Positions 41,083-50,780 of a stretch of DNA of 50,780 bases are shown piece by piece. The notes below the pieces were generated by a model that saw nothing but the letters and a program-made list of their open reading frames with translations, made no database searches and was not told where the DNA came from. Position 1 is the stretch's first letter. Each line of letters starts with the position of its first letter. Source of the stretch: Rodentibacter trehalosifermentans (lineage in GTDB: Bacteria; Pseudomonadota; Gammaproteobacteria; Enterobacterales; Pasteurellaceae). Position numbers and translations under genes: made by a program. The DNA lies in the NCBI RefSeq assembly GCF_002000545.1, contig NZ_MLHL01000007.1, forward strand, positions 1 through 50,780, written 5' to 3'.

Positions 41083-41298
41083 ATGTCAGTAACACTTTAT
41101 CGAAAACTCAGAAAAAGCACGCCATGGATTGATGTGCTGACAACTCGACGACGTGGTTCTAAAGTCCTGCCATTGACAGATGAAGAACTACTCAGACTGT
41201 GTAGATTCGTAGATGATGAGGGAAATGTTGTATATGATTTAACCGAACAGTATCGCCGATATAAACGAAGAACAAAAAATAAATTGGATAAAGATTGA
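41083..41298 (+). CDS. hypothetical protein, 71 residues, basic C-terminus
   Basis: I do not recognise this protein. The product begins MSVTLYRKLRKSTPWIDVLT, has an LPLTDEELLRLCRFVDDEGN segment and ends in a basic tail (EQYRRYKRRTKNKLDKD), suggesting nucleic acid or ribosome contact; that is inference. GGAG lies about 10 bases before the ATG. With the upstream gene it forms a two-gene operon closed by a strong terminator. A toxin-antitoxin pair is one possibility by size and layout only. Confidence 0.75.
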   Translation: MSVTLYRKLRKSTPWIDVLTTRRRGSKVLPLTDEELLRLCRFVDDEGNVVYDLTEQYRRYKRRTKNKLDKD

Positions 41299-41319
41299 GG
41301 TTATAAAATACCCATTAGG

Positions 41320-41357
41320 AAAGGGCGATGTCAAGTAGCTGCATCGCCCTTTATTTT
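41320..41357 (+). terminator. rho-independent terminator of the small-gene operon
   Basis: AAAGGGCGATG pairs perfectly with CATCGCCCTTT (11 bp) around an 11-base loop, followed by ATTTT. It lies 21 bases after the second small gene. Confidence 0.9.
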
Positions 41358-41377
41358 CCCTTCCCCGCAAATTTCCG

Positions 41378-41383
41378 TATAAT
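41378..41383 (+). promoter_or_regulatory. candidate dnaE promoter -10 element
   Basis: A perfect TATAAT lies 50 bases before the dnaE ATG. The -35 region at 17 bases (TTTCCC) is weak and overlaps the tail of the upstream terminator. Confidence 0.5.
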
Positions 41384-41433
41384 ACCCGCCCATAAAAATC
41401 ATTCAAAATTAACCGCACTTTCAAGGATTCTAA

Positions 41434-44400
41434 ATGACGCAACCCCGCTTTGTTCACCTTCGCACACACAGTGATTTTTCGATGATTGATGGCATCGCCA
41501 AGGTAAAACCTTTGGTGAAAGCCTGTGCGGCAAATAATATGGTGGCGATGGCGTTGACGGATTTCACCAATTTTTGTGGGGTGGTGCGCTTTTATGGCGA
41601 GGCACTTTCTTCGGGCATTAAACCGATTATCGGGGCGGATGTGCGGGTGCGTAGCGAGCTGTGTGGCGATGAATTATTTGAGCTGACCTTACTGGCAAAA
41701 AATAATACCGGTTATAAAAATATCACGCTACTTCTGTCGAAAGCCTATCAACGGGGTTATGACGATTTACCTTATATCGATCAAGACTGGCTTATTGAGC
41801 ACCGTGAAGGGGTGATTATTTTATCCGGTGGCACCAAAGGCGATGTGGGGAAAAAATTGCTAAAAGAAAATGCGGCTGAAATACAAAGTGCGGTCAATTT
41901 TTATCAAGAATTTTTCCCTGATCATTTCTATTTGGCGTTAACCCGAACCGGCAAGCCTGATGAAGAACGCTATATTAAAGCGGCTTGTGCCTTAGCTGAA
42001 GCACAACATCTGCCCTTAGTTGCCACTAATGATGTGGTCTTTTTAAAATCAGAGGATGCAGAAGCCCATGAAATTCGCGTGGCGATTCACGATGGCTACA
42101 CCTTAGACGATCCCAAACGCCCTAAACTTTACACCGCACAACAGTATTTCCGCACCGAAGAAGAAATGTGTGCGCTTTTTGCCGATATTCCTTCCGCCCT
42201 TGAAAACACCCTACTGATTGCACAGCGTTGTAGTGTCACCTTGCGCCTTGGGCAATATTTCTTACCGCAGTTCCCAACGGGGGAACTGAGTACGGAAGAG
42301 TATTTGGTGATGAAATCGAAAGCGGGCTTGGAAGAACGTTTGGCGTTTCTATTTCCCGATGAAAAAGTGCGCGCAGAAAAACGGGCAGAATATGATGAAC
42401 GCTTGCAAGTTGAACTCGATGTGATTAACCAAATGGGCTTCCCCGGTTATTTCTTGATCGTGATGGAGTTTATTCAATGGTCGAAAGATAATAATATTCC
42501 CGTAGGGCCGGGACGAGGCTCCGGTGCCGGTTCACTGGTGGCCTATGCGTTAAAAATCACCGATCTCGATCCGCTGGAATTTGATTTGCTTTTTGAGCGT
42601 TTCCTCAACCCTGAACGTGTATCTATGCCCGATTTTGACGTGGATTTCTGTATGGACGGGCGAGACCGTGTAATTGAGCATGTGGCGGAAACCTACGGAC
42701 GGGGTGCGGTATCGCAAATTATCACCTTTGGTACCATGGCGGCAAAAGCGGTGATTCGTGATGTGGGTCGGGTATTAGGTCATCCCTATGGTTTTGTGGA
42801 TCGCATTTCTAAATTAATTCCCCCGGATCCGGGCATGACCCTTGCTAAAGCCTTTGAGGCTGAGCCGCAACTACAAGTGGCTTATGACAGCGATGAGGAA
42901 GTGCAAGCGCTGATTGATATGGCACGCAAACTGGAAGGGGTGACCCGAAACGCCGGTAAGCACGCCGGTGGTGTGGTGATTTCCCCCACACTGATTACCG
43001 ATTTCTCGCCACTTTATTGCGACAGTGAAGGGCTTCACCCGGTAACCCATTTTGATAAAAATGATGTGGAATATGCCGGGCTGGTCAAATTTGACTTTTT
43101 GGGATTACGCACACTCACCATCATCAAATGGGCATTAGATATGGTAAACGCCTGCATGGCACGGGAAGGCAAACCCTTGGTGGATATTGCCTCTATTCCG
43201 CTCGATGATCCCCAATCTTTTGAATTGCTTAAACGGGCCGAAACCACCGCCGTCTTCCAATTGGAATCACGGGGTATGAAAGATTTGATTAAACGCCTAC
43301 AACCGGACTGTTTTGAAGATATCATCGCCTTGGTGGCACTCTTCCGCCCCGGCCCATTGCAATCCGGTATGGTGGATAACTTTATCGACCGTAAACACGG
43401 GCGTGAAGAAGTCTCTTATCCCGATGCGAATTATCAGCACGAAAGCCTAAAACCCATTTTAGAACCCACCTACGGCATCATTTTGTATCAAGAGCAAGTC
43501 ATGCAAATTGCGCAGGTGCTCGCCGGTTATACGTTAGGTGGGGCGGATTTATTACGCCGTGCAATGGGTAAGAAAAAACCGGAAGAAATGGCAAAACAGC
43601 GTTCCGTCTTTGAGGCAGGGGCAATTAAAAATGGCGTTGACGGTGAACTTTCTATGAAGATTTTTGACTTGGTAGAAAAATTTGCCGGCTATGGTTTTAA
43701 TAAATCCCACTCCGCAGCCTATGCCTTGGTTTCTTATCAAACCCTTTGGTTGAAAACCCATTTCCCGGCAGAATTTATGGCAGCGGTGATGACCTCGGAA
43801 ATGGATAATACGGATAAAATTGTCGGTTTATACGATGAATGTTTGCGTATGGGATTAAAGGTTACCCCACCGGATATTAATGTGGGCAAACACCATTTTA
43901 GCGTGAATGAAAACGGTGAAATTGTCTATGGTATCGGTGCCATTAAAGGCGTGGGTGAAGGTCCGATTGAAGCCTTAGTCAAAGCGCGTAACGAGGGGGG
44001 ATTTTTTAAAGATTTATTTGATCTCTGTGCTCGAGTCGATTTAAAAAAAATCAACCGCCGCACCTTTGAAAGCCTGATTATGTCCGGGGCATTTGACAAG
44101 CTCGGGCCACATCGTGCAGCACTTTCTAAAAATTTAGAAGATGCCTTAAAAGCCTCCGATCAACACGCAAAAGATGAAGCCATAGGGCAATCGGATATGT
44201 TCGGTGTATTAACCGAAACCCATGAGGAAGTGGAAAATGCCTACGCCCATACCCCTCCTTATACGGAAAAACAAATTTTAGATGGCGAGCGTGAAACCTT
44301 AGGGCTTTATTTAAGCAGTCATCCTGTCAGTCGTTATTTAAAGGAGCTTTCTCATTACAGCTCAACACGATTAAAAGAGCTGACACCCAACCGCCGAGGG

Positions 44401-44910
44401 CAAATCAGCACTGCCGCCGGATTAATTGTGTCATCACGCATTGCGATCACCAAAAAGGGAAATAGGCTGGGTATTGCTACATTAGATGATCGCTCCGGGC
44501 GTTTGGATATCACCTTATTTGGCGAAAGTTTAGAACAATTTGGCGAAAAACTACAAAAAGATACGGTCGTGGTGGTCTCCGGTCAAGTCAGTACGGATGA
44601 TTTTTCCGGCGGTTTAAAAATGACCGTAAGGGAAATGATGACCTTAGATGAAGCCCGTTCCCGCTATGCGAAATCCCTTGCTATTAGCTTATCTGATGAA
44701 CAAATTAATCCGATTTTCATTAAACAGCTAAAAGAAAAGCTGACACCGGTAAGCGGTGGCACATTACCGATCAATGTTTATTATCAAAGCGCAAAAGGGA
44801 GAGCATTGCTGCGCCTTGGTATCCAGTGGTCTATTACCCCTACTGATGAAATTTTAACAGAATTAGTCAATATGCTAGGCGAAAATGCGGTTGAATTGGA
44901 ATTTGGCTAA
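41434..44910 (+). CDS. dnaE: DNA polymerase III alpha subunit
   Basis: This is the replicative polymerase. The 1158-residue product has the usual length. It has an N-terminal PHP domain ([19 protein letters not shown]), the palm with catalytic aspartates in [19 protein letters not shown] and [14 protein letters not shown], a helix-hairpin-helix region, then an OB fold (about 985-1070) before the C-terminus. AAGGA lies before the ATG. Uptake signals occur just upstream and at 41886; the remaining 3 kb has none that I found. The next gene, def, has its own promoter candidate. Confidence 0.98.
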   Translation: MTQPRFVHLRTHSDFSMIDGIAKVKPLVKACAANNMVAMALTDFTNFCGVVRFYGEALSSGIKPIIGADVRVRSELCGDELFELTLLAKNNTGYKNITLLLSKAYQRGYDDLPYIDQDWLIEHREGVIILSGGTKGDVGKKLLKENAAEIQSAVNFYQEFFPDHFYLALTRTGKPDEERYIKAACALAEAQHLPLVATNDVVFLKSEDAEAHEIRVAIHDGYTLDDPKRPKLYTAQQYFRTEEEMCALFADIPSALENTLLIAQRCSVTLRLGQYFLPQFPTGELSTEEYLVMKSKAGLEERLAFLFPDEKVRAEKRAEYDERLQVELDVINQMGFPGYFLIVMEFIQWSKDNNIPVGPGRGSGAGSLVAYALKITDLDPLEFDLLFERFLNPERVSMPDFDVDFCMDGRDRVIEHVAETYGRGAVSQIITFGTMAAKAVIRDVGRVLGHPYGFVDRISKLIPPDPGMTLAKAFEAEPQLQVAYDSDEEVQALIDMARKLEGVTRNAGKHAGGVVISPTLITDFSPLYCDSEGLHPVTHFDKNDVEYAGLVKFDFLGLRTLTIIKWALDMVNACMAREGKPLVDIASIPLDDPQSFELLKRAETTAVFQLESRGMKDLIKRLQPDCFEDIIALVALFRPGPLQSGMVDNFIDRKHGREEVSYPDANYQHESLKPILEPTYGIILYQEQVMQIAQVLAGYTLGGADLLRRAMGKKKPEEMAKQRSVFEAGAIKNGVDGELSMKIFDLVEKFAGYGFNKSHSAAYALVSYQTLWLKTHFPAEFMAAVMTSEMDNTDKIVGLYDECLRMGLKVTPPDINVGKHHFSVNENGEIVYGIGAIKGVGEGPIEALVKARNEGGFFKDLFDLCARVDLKKINRRTFESLIMSGAFDKLGPHRAALSKNLEDALKASDQHAKDEAIGQSDMFGVLTETHEEVENAYAHTPPYTEKQILDGERETLGLYLSSHPVSRYLKELSHYSSTRLKELTPNRRGQISTAAGLIVSSRIAITKKGNRLGIATLDDRSGRLDITLFGESLEQFGEKLQKDTVVVVSGQVSTDDFSGGLKMTVREMMTLDEARSRYAKSLAISLSDEQINPIFIKQLKEKLTPVSGGTLPINVYYQSAKGRALLRLGIQWSITPTDEILTELVNMLGENAVELEFG

Positions 44911-44934
44911 TCCCCCATTCGCCTCGCCGAATTA

Positions 44935-44963
44935 ACGACACAGGCCCCTTACTGTGCTACAAT
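44935..44963 (+). promoter_or_regulatory. candidate def promoter
   Basis: -35 ACGACA, a 17-base spacer and -10 TACAAT, with TG one base upstream (extended -10). It lies 37 bases before the def start. Confidence 0.55.
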
Positions 44964-44999
44964 CACAAGGCAAATCACAGTTTAAAAATAAGAGAAATT

Positions 45000-45509
45000 A
45001 TGACCGCACTTAATGTATTAATTTACCCGGACGACCATTTAAAAGTGGTTTGTGAGCCGGTTTTAGAAGTCAATGATGAGATTCGTCACATTGTCGATGA
45101 TATGTTCGATACTATGTATCAACAAGAAGGCATTGGTTTGGCGGCACCACAAGTGGATATTTTACAACGCATTATCACCATCGATATTGAGGGCGACAAA
45201 CAAAACCAATTGGTTTTAATTAACCCAGAAATTTTGTCCTCAGAAGGTGAAACCGGCATTGAGGAAGGCTGTTTATCCATTCCCGGTTTTCGTGCTTTAG
45301 TGCCACGCAAAGAAAAACTGACCGTGAAGGCATTAGACCGCAACGGCAAGGAATTCACCCTCAATGCGGACGGTTTACTGGCAATTTGTATTCAGCACGA
45401 AATTGATCACCTTAACGGTATTTTATTTGTGGATTACCTTTCACCACTTAAACGCCAACGAATCAAAGAAAAATTGATTAAATATAAAAAACAAATGGCG
45501 AAGCAGTAA
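45000..45509 (+). CDS. def: peptide deformylase
   Basis: This metalloenzyme removes the formyl group from nascent protein N-termini. All three motifs of the 169-residue product are visible: GIGLAAPQ (about 43), EGCLSIPG (about 88) and QHEIDHLNG (about 132), which supply the metal-binding Cys and His residues and the catalytic Glu. An uptake signal overlaps the start codon region (45003). The C-terminal tail KYKKQMAKQ is short. Unlike the tight def-fmt pairs often seen, fmt follows only after 228 bases of structured spacer. Confidence 0.97.
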   Translation: MTALNVLIYPDDHLKVVCEPVLEVNDEIRHIVDDMFDTMYQQEGIGLAAPQVDILQRIITIDIEGDKQNQLVLINPEILSSEGETGIEEGCLSIPGFRALVPRKEKLTVKALDRNGKEFTLNADGLLAICIQHEIDHLNGILFVDYLSPLKRQRIKEKLIKYKKQMAKQ

Positions 45510-45661
45510 TTAAACGGACTTATAGGGAATACCGAGGCTAACAAGTTACCCTCACTTAAACATAAGCCTACCCTGTTAGGGTAGAATATTTATCTCAGCG
45601 TTCCTTAAAAGCTCCCCTAAGGGGAAGTTTATGCGTAACCATGGGGAACTTACCCATGGCG
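45510..45661. repeat. spacer with three small GC-rich hairpins between def and fmt
   Basis: CTACCCTGTTAGGGTAG (45568-45584, 7-bp stem), TCCCCTAAGGGGA (45613-45625, 5-bp stem) and CCATGGG with CCCATGG (45639-45659, 7-base loop) follow each other. No gene is visible. Regular placement suggests a structured RNA or repetitive element rather than chance. Confidence 0.55.
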
Positions 45662-45696
45662 AAAAATGCGGTTAATTTTGACCGCATTTTATTTTC
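45662..45696 (+). terminator. rho-independent terminator between def and fmt
   Basis: AAAATGCGGT pairs with ACCGCATTTT around an 8-base loop, then ATTTTC. The arms contain the TGCGGT part of the uptake signal. Confidence 0.85.
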
Positions 45697-45737
45697 TCAT
45701 ACGACTTGGAACATTATTTGACATAACGTAGAACATC

Positions 45738-46694
45738 ATGAAACCACTCAATATTATCTTTGCCGGCACGCCCGATTTTGCCGCACAGCATTTGCAGGCG
45801 TTACTCCATTCCCCCCATAACGTGGTGGCGGTTTATACGCAACCTGATAAACCGGCAGGACGAGGCAAAAAATTGCAAGCCAGTCCGGTGAAACAGTTGG
45901 CATTACAACATAATATTCCCGTTTACCAACCAAAATCTTTACGCAATACCGAGGCCCAAGCCGAATTGCAAGTCTTGAATGCCGATGTGATGGTAGTTGT
46001 CGCTTATGGCTTAATTCTTCCCAAAGCGGTTTTAGAAGCGCCACGTTTGGGCTGCTTAAACGTACATGGTTCAATTTTACCCCGTTGGCGTGGCGCCGCC
46101 CCTATTCAGCGTGCAATTTGGGCAGGCGATAAGCAAACCGGTGTCACCATTATGCAAATGGATGAAGGCTTAGACACCGGTGAGATGCTACACAAAGTCT
46201 ATTGTGAAATTTTGCCTACAGAAACCTCAGCCAGTCTTTATGATAAATTGGCAGCACTTGCCCCAGCTGCACTCATTGAGGTGCTAAACCAACTGGAAAG
46301 CGGAAAATTTATCCCAGAAAAACAAGAGGATAGCCAAAGTAACTATGCCGATAAACTGTCCAAAGAGGAAGCCAAATTAGATTGGTCGCTTTCGAGTGCT
46401 CAACTGGATCGGAACATCCGAGCCTTCAATCCTTGGCCAATGGCGTACTTCAGCACAGAAGATAAAGAAGGAAATTTACAAACCTTAAAAGTCTATCAAG
46501 CCGAAGTTTTACCTCATCAAGATAAACCGGTAGGAACAATTTTGCGTGCCGATAAAAACGGTATTCAAATTGCCACGGCTGAAGGTGTGCTAAATATTCT
46601 GCAACTACAACCGGCAGGGAAAAAAACTATGTCGGTTCAAGATTTGCTCAACGGACGTGCCGACTGGTTTCCTATCGGTAAGGTGTTAGCTTAA
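45738..46694 (+). CDS. fmt: methionyl-tRNA formyltransferase
   Basis: This enzyme formylates initiator Met-tRNA using 10-formyl-tetrahydrofolate. The 318-residue product starts [19 protein letters not shown] and has the catalytic Asn, His and Asp in [20 protein letters not shown] and the [10 protein letters not shown] segment. The C-terminal OB-like tRNA-binding domain is present. The start is fixed by family alignment although no good ribosome site is visible upstream. Its stop overlaps rsmB (TAATG). Confidence 0.96.
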   Translation: MKPLNIIFAGTPDFAAQHLQALLHSPHNVVAVYTQPDKPAGRGKKLQASPVKQLALQHNIPVYQPKSLRNTEAQAELQVLNADVMVVVAYGLILPKAVLEAPRLGCLNVHGSILPRWRGAAPIQRAIWAGDKQTGVTIMQMDEGLDTGEMLHKVYCEILPTETSASLYDKLAALAPAALIEVLNQLESGKFIPEKQEDSQSNYADKLSKEEAKLDWSLSSAQLDRNIRAFNPWPMAYFSTEDKEGNLQTLKVYQAEVLPHQDKPVGTILRADKNGIQIATAEGVLNILQLQPAGKKTMSVQDLLNGRADWFPIGKVLA

Positions 46695-48076
46695 TGAAAA
46701 ACAAGCCTTCACAGCCCAAAGCGGCAAACCATAAAGCAATGAAAAAAACAGCAAAAAAATCCACCGCACTTTCCTCTAGAGCGGTGGCAGCACAGGTCAT
46801 TTTACAGGTCCTTGATGAAGGAAAATCTCTTTCAAGCTTAATTCCCGATGTGCAAGCCTGCCTAAAAACACAAGATTTACCGCTGCTCCAAGAAATTTGT
46901 TTTGGCGTGTGCCGTGTATTGCCCCGTTTAGAACAGATTATCCAACAGCTTGTCGATAAACCCCTTAAAGGCAAAACCCGTATTGTTCATTGCCTCTTAC
47001 TTGTTGGCTTGTATCAGTTGCTTTATATGCGAATTCCACCGCATGCTGCCGTAGATGAAGTGGTAAATGCCACAAAAGCTTTGAAATCCGACAGTTTCCG
47101 TGGGCTCGTCAATGGGGTATTACGCCGTTTTTTGCGTGAACAGGAAAGCATTTTGGCACAAGTGGATAAACACTGGCAAACCTTGCATCCCGAATGGTTG
47201 GTGAACAAATTGAAAAAAGCCTATCCCAATTGGCGTGATATCATTCATGCAAATAACCAAAAACCGCCAATGTGGCTACGGGTTAATACACAAAAAAATA
47301 GCCGGGAAACTTACCGCACTTTATTAGAAGAATCAGCGATTTCAGCAGACACCGCCTTTCATCCTCAAGCGTTACGTTTAACCTCACCAATTGCAGTAGA
47401 AAAACTCCCCCATTTTTCACAAGGGGCGGTAACGGTGCAGGATCTCAGTGCACAATGGGCGGCCATTTTGCTGGAACCGCAAAATGATGAATGGATTTTA
47501 GATGCCTGTGCAGCGCCGGGGGGGAAAACCACTCATATTTTAGAACTCGCGCCACAAGCAAAAGTGATTGCATTGGATATAGAGGCCCATCGTTTAAAAC
47601 GAGTGGAAGAAAATCTAACACGCTTGAACCAACAGGCAAGGGTAGTTTGTGGCGATGCCACACAGCCCGATGAATGGCTTGCCAAAATCGGACAAAGTGC
47701 GGTGCAGTTTGACCGCATTTTATTAGATGCGCCCTGTTCTGCCACCGGTGTTATTCGCCGTCATCCCGATATAAAATGGCTACGCCAAGAAACGGATATT
47801 GCGCCACTTGTTGTCTTACAAGAACGTATTTTAAAAGCCCTTTGGGCGAAATTAAAACCAAACGGTATTTTATTGTATGCCACCTGTTCCGTTTTACCGG
47901 AAGAAAATAGTGAACAAATTCGCCGCTTTTTATTCACCCAACCCGATGCGCAATTACTCCCCCTCCCCTTTAGAGATGAACAAAATAATGATAAAAGTGC
48001 GGTCGGTTTTCAGTTTATTGCGCAAGAAAAGGGTGGCGATGGGTTCTATTATGCTAAGTTGCGTAAACGCGCCTAA
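46694..48076 (+). CDS. rsmB: 16S rRNA (cytosine967-C5)-methyltransferase RsmB
   Basis: The 460-residue enzyme methylates C967 of 16S rRNA. It has an N-terminal NusB-like domain, SAM motif [13 protein letters not shown], motif [20 protein letters not shown] and motif [17 protein letters not shown], giving the two conserved cysteines. The first ~25 residues are a lysine-rich extension compared with the 429-residue E. coli protein, part of it encoded by an uptake signal (46763); an alternative ATG at 46739 would shorten it. It is translationally coupled to fmt. Four uptake signals lie in the gene. Confidence 0.95.
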   Translation: MKNKPSQPKAANHKAMKKTAKKSTALSSRAVAAQVILQVLDEGKSLSSLIPDVQACLKTQDLPLLQEICFGVCRVLPRLEQIIQQLVDKPLKGKTRIVHCLLLVGLYQLLYMRIPPHAAVDEVVNATKALKSDSFRGLVNGVLRRFLREQESILAQVDKHWQTLHPEWLVNKLKKAYPNWRDIIHANNQKPPMWLRVNTQKNSRETYRTLLEESAISADTAFHPQALRLTSPIAVEKLPHFSQGAVTVQDLSAQWAAILLEPQNDEWILDACAAPGGKTTHILELAPQAKVIALDIEAHRLKRVEENLTRLNQQARVVCGDATQPDEWLAKIGQSAVQFDRILLDAPCSATGVIRRHPDIKWLRQETDIAPLVVLQERILKALWAKLKPNGILLYATCSVLPEENSEQIRRFLFTQPDAQLLPLPFRDEQNNDKSAVGFQFIAQEKGGDGFYYAKLRKRA

Positions 48077-48093
48077 TTTAAAAGAGGGCAATC

Positions 48094-48900
48094 ATGTTTC
48101 CTAACATTGATGTGATTATCCCCTGCTATAATGCAGAAAAAACACTCACTCGTGCGATAGAATCGGTGTTAAACCAAACTTGCCTGGGGAAAATTTGGCT
48201 AATTGATGATGCCTCAACAGATAACACCTTTGCATTAGCTCAAAAATGGGCAAAGGCATATCCCGATCGTGTGATGGTAGAAAAAATGCCGCTCAATAGC
48301 GACGTTGCCAAAACACGAAATTGGGGGGCATTACAATCTACCAACGAATTTATCGCTTTTTTAGATGCCGATGATGCCTATGAACCGGGTGCCTTGGAAG
48401 TAGCCGCCGCGACCTTTCATTTTCAACCGGATACCGCTGTAGTACGTTTGGCTTTAAAACCCATCGGGTTAGCAAATCGTTATGCAGATCACCCTCATTT
48501 TGATTTTGCTTGGCAGCATATGCGAATGACCTGCGGTGGAAATGTCGTCTTTCGTCGGGCTTTTTTCTTAGCTTGTGGCGGCTTTCCTCAAGATGCATTA
48601 TTCCGTACGTTGGGCGGTGAAGACGGTGCACTGGGCATTGCCACAACAAGAATAGGAAAAGTGGCGACACTATTCAATGAGGTAGGGGTGTTACATTATT
48701 GTCGAGAGGGCATGCACGCCGAGCGCTTATTGGATTCAATTTTGTTTCAAAAAGCATATGAAGGGATAACGGAAGAAAAAATAGCCGAAGCTAATGCGGT
48801 AACCGATGAAATTTGTCGCCAAATGGAAGCCTTAAAGTGCGGTCTAAATTCACCGCAAATTGGTATTTGCCCCCTGATCTTAACAAGGAGTGATGAATGA
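48094..48900 (+). CDS. family 2 glycosyltransferase
   Basis: The 268-residue product has the GT-A nucleotide-sugar fold: [20 protein letters not shown] at the start, IDDASTDNT, the DXD-type motif [11 protein letters not shown], and an LGGEDGALG acceptor-side acidic motif. Sugar and acceptor are unknown; lipooligosaccharide or another surface glycan is likely. It lies 17 bases after rsmB and its stop overlaps trkA (ATGA), inside a pair that is adjacent in H. influenzae. The last ~25 codons carry an uptake signal (48835) that encodes part of the tail. Confidence 0.88.
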   Translation: MFPNIDVIIPCYNAEKTLTRAIESVLNQTCLGKIWLIDDASTDNTFALAQKWAKAYPDRVMVEKMPLNSDVAKTRNWGALQSTNEFIAFLDADDAYEPGALEVAAATFHFQPDTAVVRLALKPIGLANRYADHPHFDFAWQHMRMTCGGNVVFRRAFFLACGGFPQDALFRTLGGEDGALGIATTRIGKVATLFNEVGVLHYCREGMHAERLLDSILFQKAYEGITEEKIAEANAVTDEICRQMEALKCGLNSPQIGICPLILTRSDE

Positions 48901-50273
48901 AAATAATGATTCTTGGAGCCGGACAAGTGGGAAGCACGCTGGCAGAGAACCTTGTGAGTGAGGATAATGACATAACCCTAGTGGACAATGAATCGCCACG
49001 TCTCCAAGCCTTGCAGGAAAAGCACGATCTGAGGGTAGTTCAGGGATCGCCTGCTTCGCCAAAGGTATTGCGTGATGCAGGTGCGGCGGATGCAGATTTA
49101 ATGGTCGCAGTCACTTCATCGGATGAAATTAATATGGTGGCGTGTCAAATGGGGTATACCTTATTCAACACTCCAACACGCATTGCCCGTATCCGTAATT
49201 CGGAATATTTGCGTGAAAAAGATAAGTTGTTTAATGATGAAAACATCCCTATTGATCATCTTATTTCACCGGAAAATTTGGTGACCGATGAAATTACCCG
49301 CCTCATTGCCTACCCGGGGGCATTACAAGTGGCGTATTTTGCTAAAAATCGTATTAGTGTGGTGGTGGTAAAAGCCTATTATGGGGGGGCTTTGGTTGGG
49401 CACGCCTTATCCGCTTTTAGGGAGCATATGCCACATATTGATTGCCGTATTGTGTCTATTTTGCGTAACGATAAAACCATTCGCCCTCAAGGTTCGACGA
49501 TTGTTGAAGCCGGCGATGAAATCACCTTTATTTGTGCAACAGAGCATATTAAGGCGGTTATTAGTGAATTACAACGCCTTGAAAAACCTTATAAACGGGT
49601 GATGATTGTGGGTGGCGGTAATATTGCTTCCGGTGTGGCAAAACAATTGGAAGATCATTGCATTGTAAAACTGATTGAACGAAATGCAGAGCGTGCCCAA
49701 ACTTTAGCGGAAAAACTCTCAAAAACCTTGGTTTTTCATGGGGATGCATCGGATCAAAATTTATTGTTTGAAGAACATATAGAAAATGTGGATGTATTTC
49801 TTTCTTTAAGCAGTGATGATGAAGCCAATATTATGTCTGCGCTGTTAGCAAAACGCTTAGGGGCAAAAAAAGCGATGGTGCTGATTCAACGTATGGCATA
49901 TATCAATCTTATTCAAGGCGGTACCATTGATATTGCCGTTTCTCCTCAACAAGCCACTATTTCCGCTTTGCTGGGATATGTGAGAAAAGGTGATGTGAAA
50001 AATGTTGCGAGTTTACATCATGGCATTGCGGAAGCCATTGAGATCATCGCACATGGTGACGTGAGTTCTTCTAATATTGTTGGTCGGCGAATACGGGATA
50101 TCCGTTTACCGGCAGGTTGTATTATTGGGGCAATTTTACGCAATAACGAGGTGATTATCGGGCATAAAAATGTTGAAATTCAAGAGGCTGATCACGTGGT
50201 GGTCTATCTAAGCGATAAAAAAGCGGTTTCTGAAATTGAAAAATTGTTCCAACCAAGTGCATTCTTTATTTAA
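48897..50273 (+). CDS. trkA: Trk potassium uptake regulatory protein TrkA
   Basis: This cytoplasmic NAD-binding subunit gates the TrkH/TrkG potassium channel. The 458-residue product has two RCK units: the first begins [19 protein letters not shown], the second at [18 protein letters not shown] (about 232), each followed by a TrkA-C domain. The length equals the E. coli protein. Four-base overlap with the glycosyltransferase couples their translation. No trkH is in the window. Confidence 0.97.
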   Translation: MKIMILGAGQVGSTLAENLVSEDNDITLVDNESPRLQALQEKHDLRVVQGSPASPKVLRDAGAADADLMVAVTSSDEINMVACQMGYTLFNTPTRIARIRNSEYLREKDKLFNDENIPIDHLISPENLVTDEITRLIAYPGALQVAYFAKNRISVVVVKAYYGGALVGHALSAFREHMPHIDCRIVSILRNDKTIRPQGSTIVEAGDEITFICATEHIKAVISELQRLEKPYKRVMIVGGGNIASGVAKQLEDHCIVKLIERNAERAQTLAEKLSKTLVFHGDASDQNLLFEEHIENVDVFLSLSSDDEANIMSALLAKRLGAKKAMVLIQRMAYINLIQGGTIDIAVSPQQATISALLGYVRKGDVKNVASLHHGIAEAIEIIAHGDVSSSNIVGRRIRDIRLPAGCIIGAILRNNEVIIGHKNVEIQEADHVVVYLSDKKAVSEIEKLFQPSAFFI

Positions 50274-50276
50274 GTG

Positions 50277-50306
50277 TTTACTTTTTAGCTAAAGCTCATA
50301 TAGAAT
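50277..50306 (+). promoter_or_regulatory. candidate mscL promoter
   Basis: -35 TTTACT, an 18-base spacer and -10 TAGAAT, about 37 bases before the mscL ATG. Confidence 0.5.
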
Positions 50307-50342
50307 ACAGCCCCATTTATTCATTTATCAAAAGGAAAATTT

Positions 50343-50732
50343 ATGAGCTTTATAAAAGAATTTCGCGAATTTGCGATGCGTGGTAATGTTGTCGATATGG
50401 CAGTGGGTGTCATCATCGGTGGGGCATTTGGTAAAATTGTCAGCTCACTTGTCGGTGATGTAGTCATGCCGGTACTTGGCGTATTAACCGGTGGTGTCGA
50501 TTTCAAAGATTTGAAATTCGTGTTAGAGCCGGCAAACGGTGATATTCTGGCAGTGACATTAAATTACGGTATGTTTATTCAAAATGTCTTTGATTTCGTG
50601 ATTATTGCCTTTGCAATTTTCTTAATGGTAAAAGGCATTAATAAGCTGAAAAAACCGGTTGAAAAAGCCGCAGCAGAACCTTCCAATGAAGAAAAACTAC
50701 TGACCGAGATTCGTGATTTATTGAAAAAATAA
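50343..50732 (+). CDS. mscL: large-conductance mechanosensitive channel MscL
   Basis: The 129-residue inner membrane channel opens under membrane tension to release solutes during osmotic downshock. It has an N-terminal amphipathic helix ([20 protein letters not shown]), the pore helix [19 protein letters not shown], a periplasmic loop, the second helix ([14 protein letters not shown]) and a C-terminal helix bundle. AAAGGA lies before the ATG. It follows trkA as in H. influenzae, with its own promoter candidate. The window ends 48 bases later in what may be the start of a terminator (AAGG...CCTT). Confidence 0.97.
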   Translation: MSFIKEFREFAMRGNVVDMAVGVIIGGAFGKIVSSLVGDVVMPVLGVLTGGVDFKDLKFVLEPANGDILAVTLNYGMFIQNVFDFVIIAFAIFLMVKGINKLKKPVEKAAAEPSNEEKLLTEIRDLLKK

Positions 50733-50780
50733 CTGATAGAAGAGCAGACTTAATCAGATTTTAAAAAGGGTTAAAACCTT

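Noticed and set aside
45718-45723. Perfect TTGACA before fmt as a promoter -35
   Set aside because: A -10 at normal spacing would fall inside the fmt coding region, so it cannot drive fmt with its start codon.

Overview
The window is chromosomal DNA of a Pasteurellaceae bacterium of the Haemophilus/Aggregatibacter group. The best evidence is the 9-base DNA uptake signal AAGTGCGGT (or its complement), of which I found 31 exact copies by eye. Other support is the H. influenzae-like gene sets prmA-dusB-fis, panF-yhdT and def-fmt-rsmB-trkA-mscL. A complete AI-2 (lsr) locus points towards Aggregatibacter or a related species, but I cannot fix the species.

Layout: (1) 1-12942, a type I secretion locus. 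It has two large paralogous secreted Ig-like/RTX-like adhesins (the first cut by the window start), then an outer membrane TolC-like protein, a LapB/HlyB-type ABC exporter and an HlyD-type adaptor, so substrates and machine lie side by side. (2) 13072-17247, trmL-rsmD on the minus strand and ftsY-ftsE-ftsX on the plus strand. (3) 17329-26710, the AI-2 uptake and processing locus: lsrACDBFGE on the minus strand, with lsrR-lsrK divergent. lsrE carries an in-frame amber stop. (4) 26761-31985, the S10 ribosomal protein operon from rpsJ to rpsQ, with its leader and a terminator. (5) 32095-33857, exbB-exbD-tonB behind a good Fur box. (6) 33894-40451, minus-strand housekeeping genes: rhlB, dusB-fis, prmA, an EamA transporter and panF-yhdT. 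(7) 40717-41357, an unrecognised operon of two small proteins behind a 12-residue leader ORF. (8) 41434-50732, dnaE, def, fmt, rsmB, a family 2 glycosyltransferase, trkA and mscL.

The most interesting parts are the twin-adhesin secretion locus with its 19-residue RTX-like repeats, the nearly mirror-symmetric lsr control region with a candidate LsrR operator beside each start site, the nonsense-broken lsrE, the small leader-coupled operon upstream of dnaE, and several structured intergenic spacers. I saw no tRNA, rRNA, CRISPR array, prophage or insertion sequence. No clear new defence or mobile system is visible; the small operon is the best unknown.
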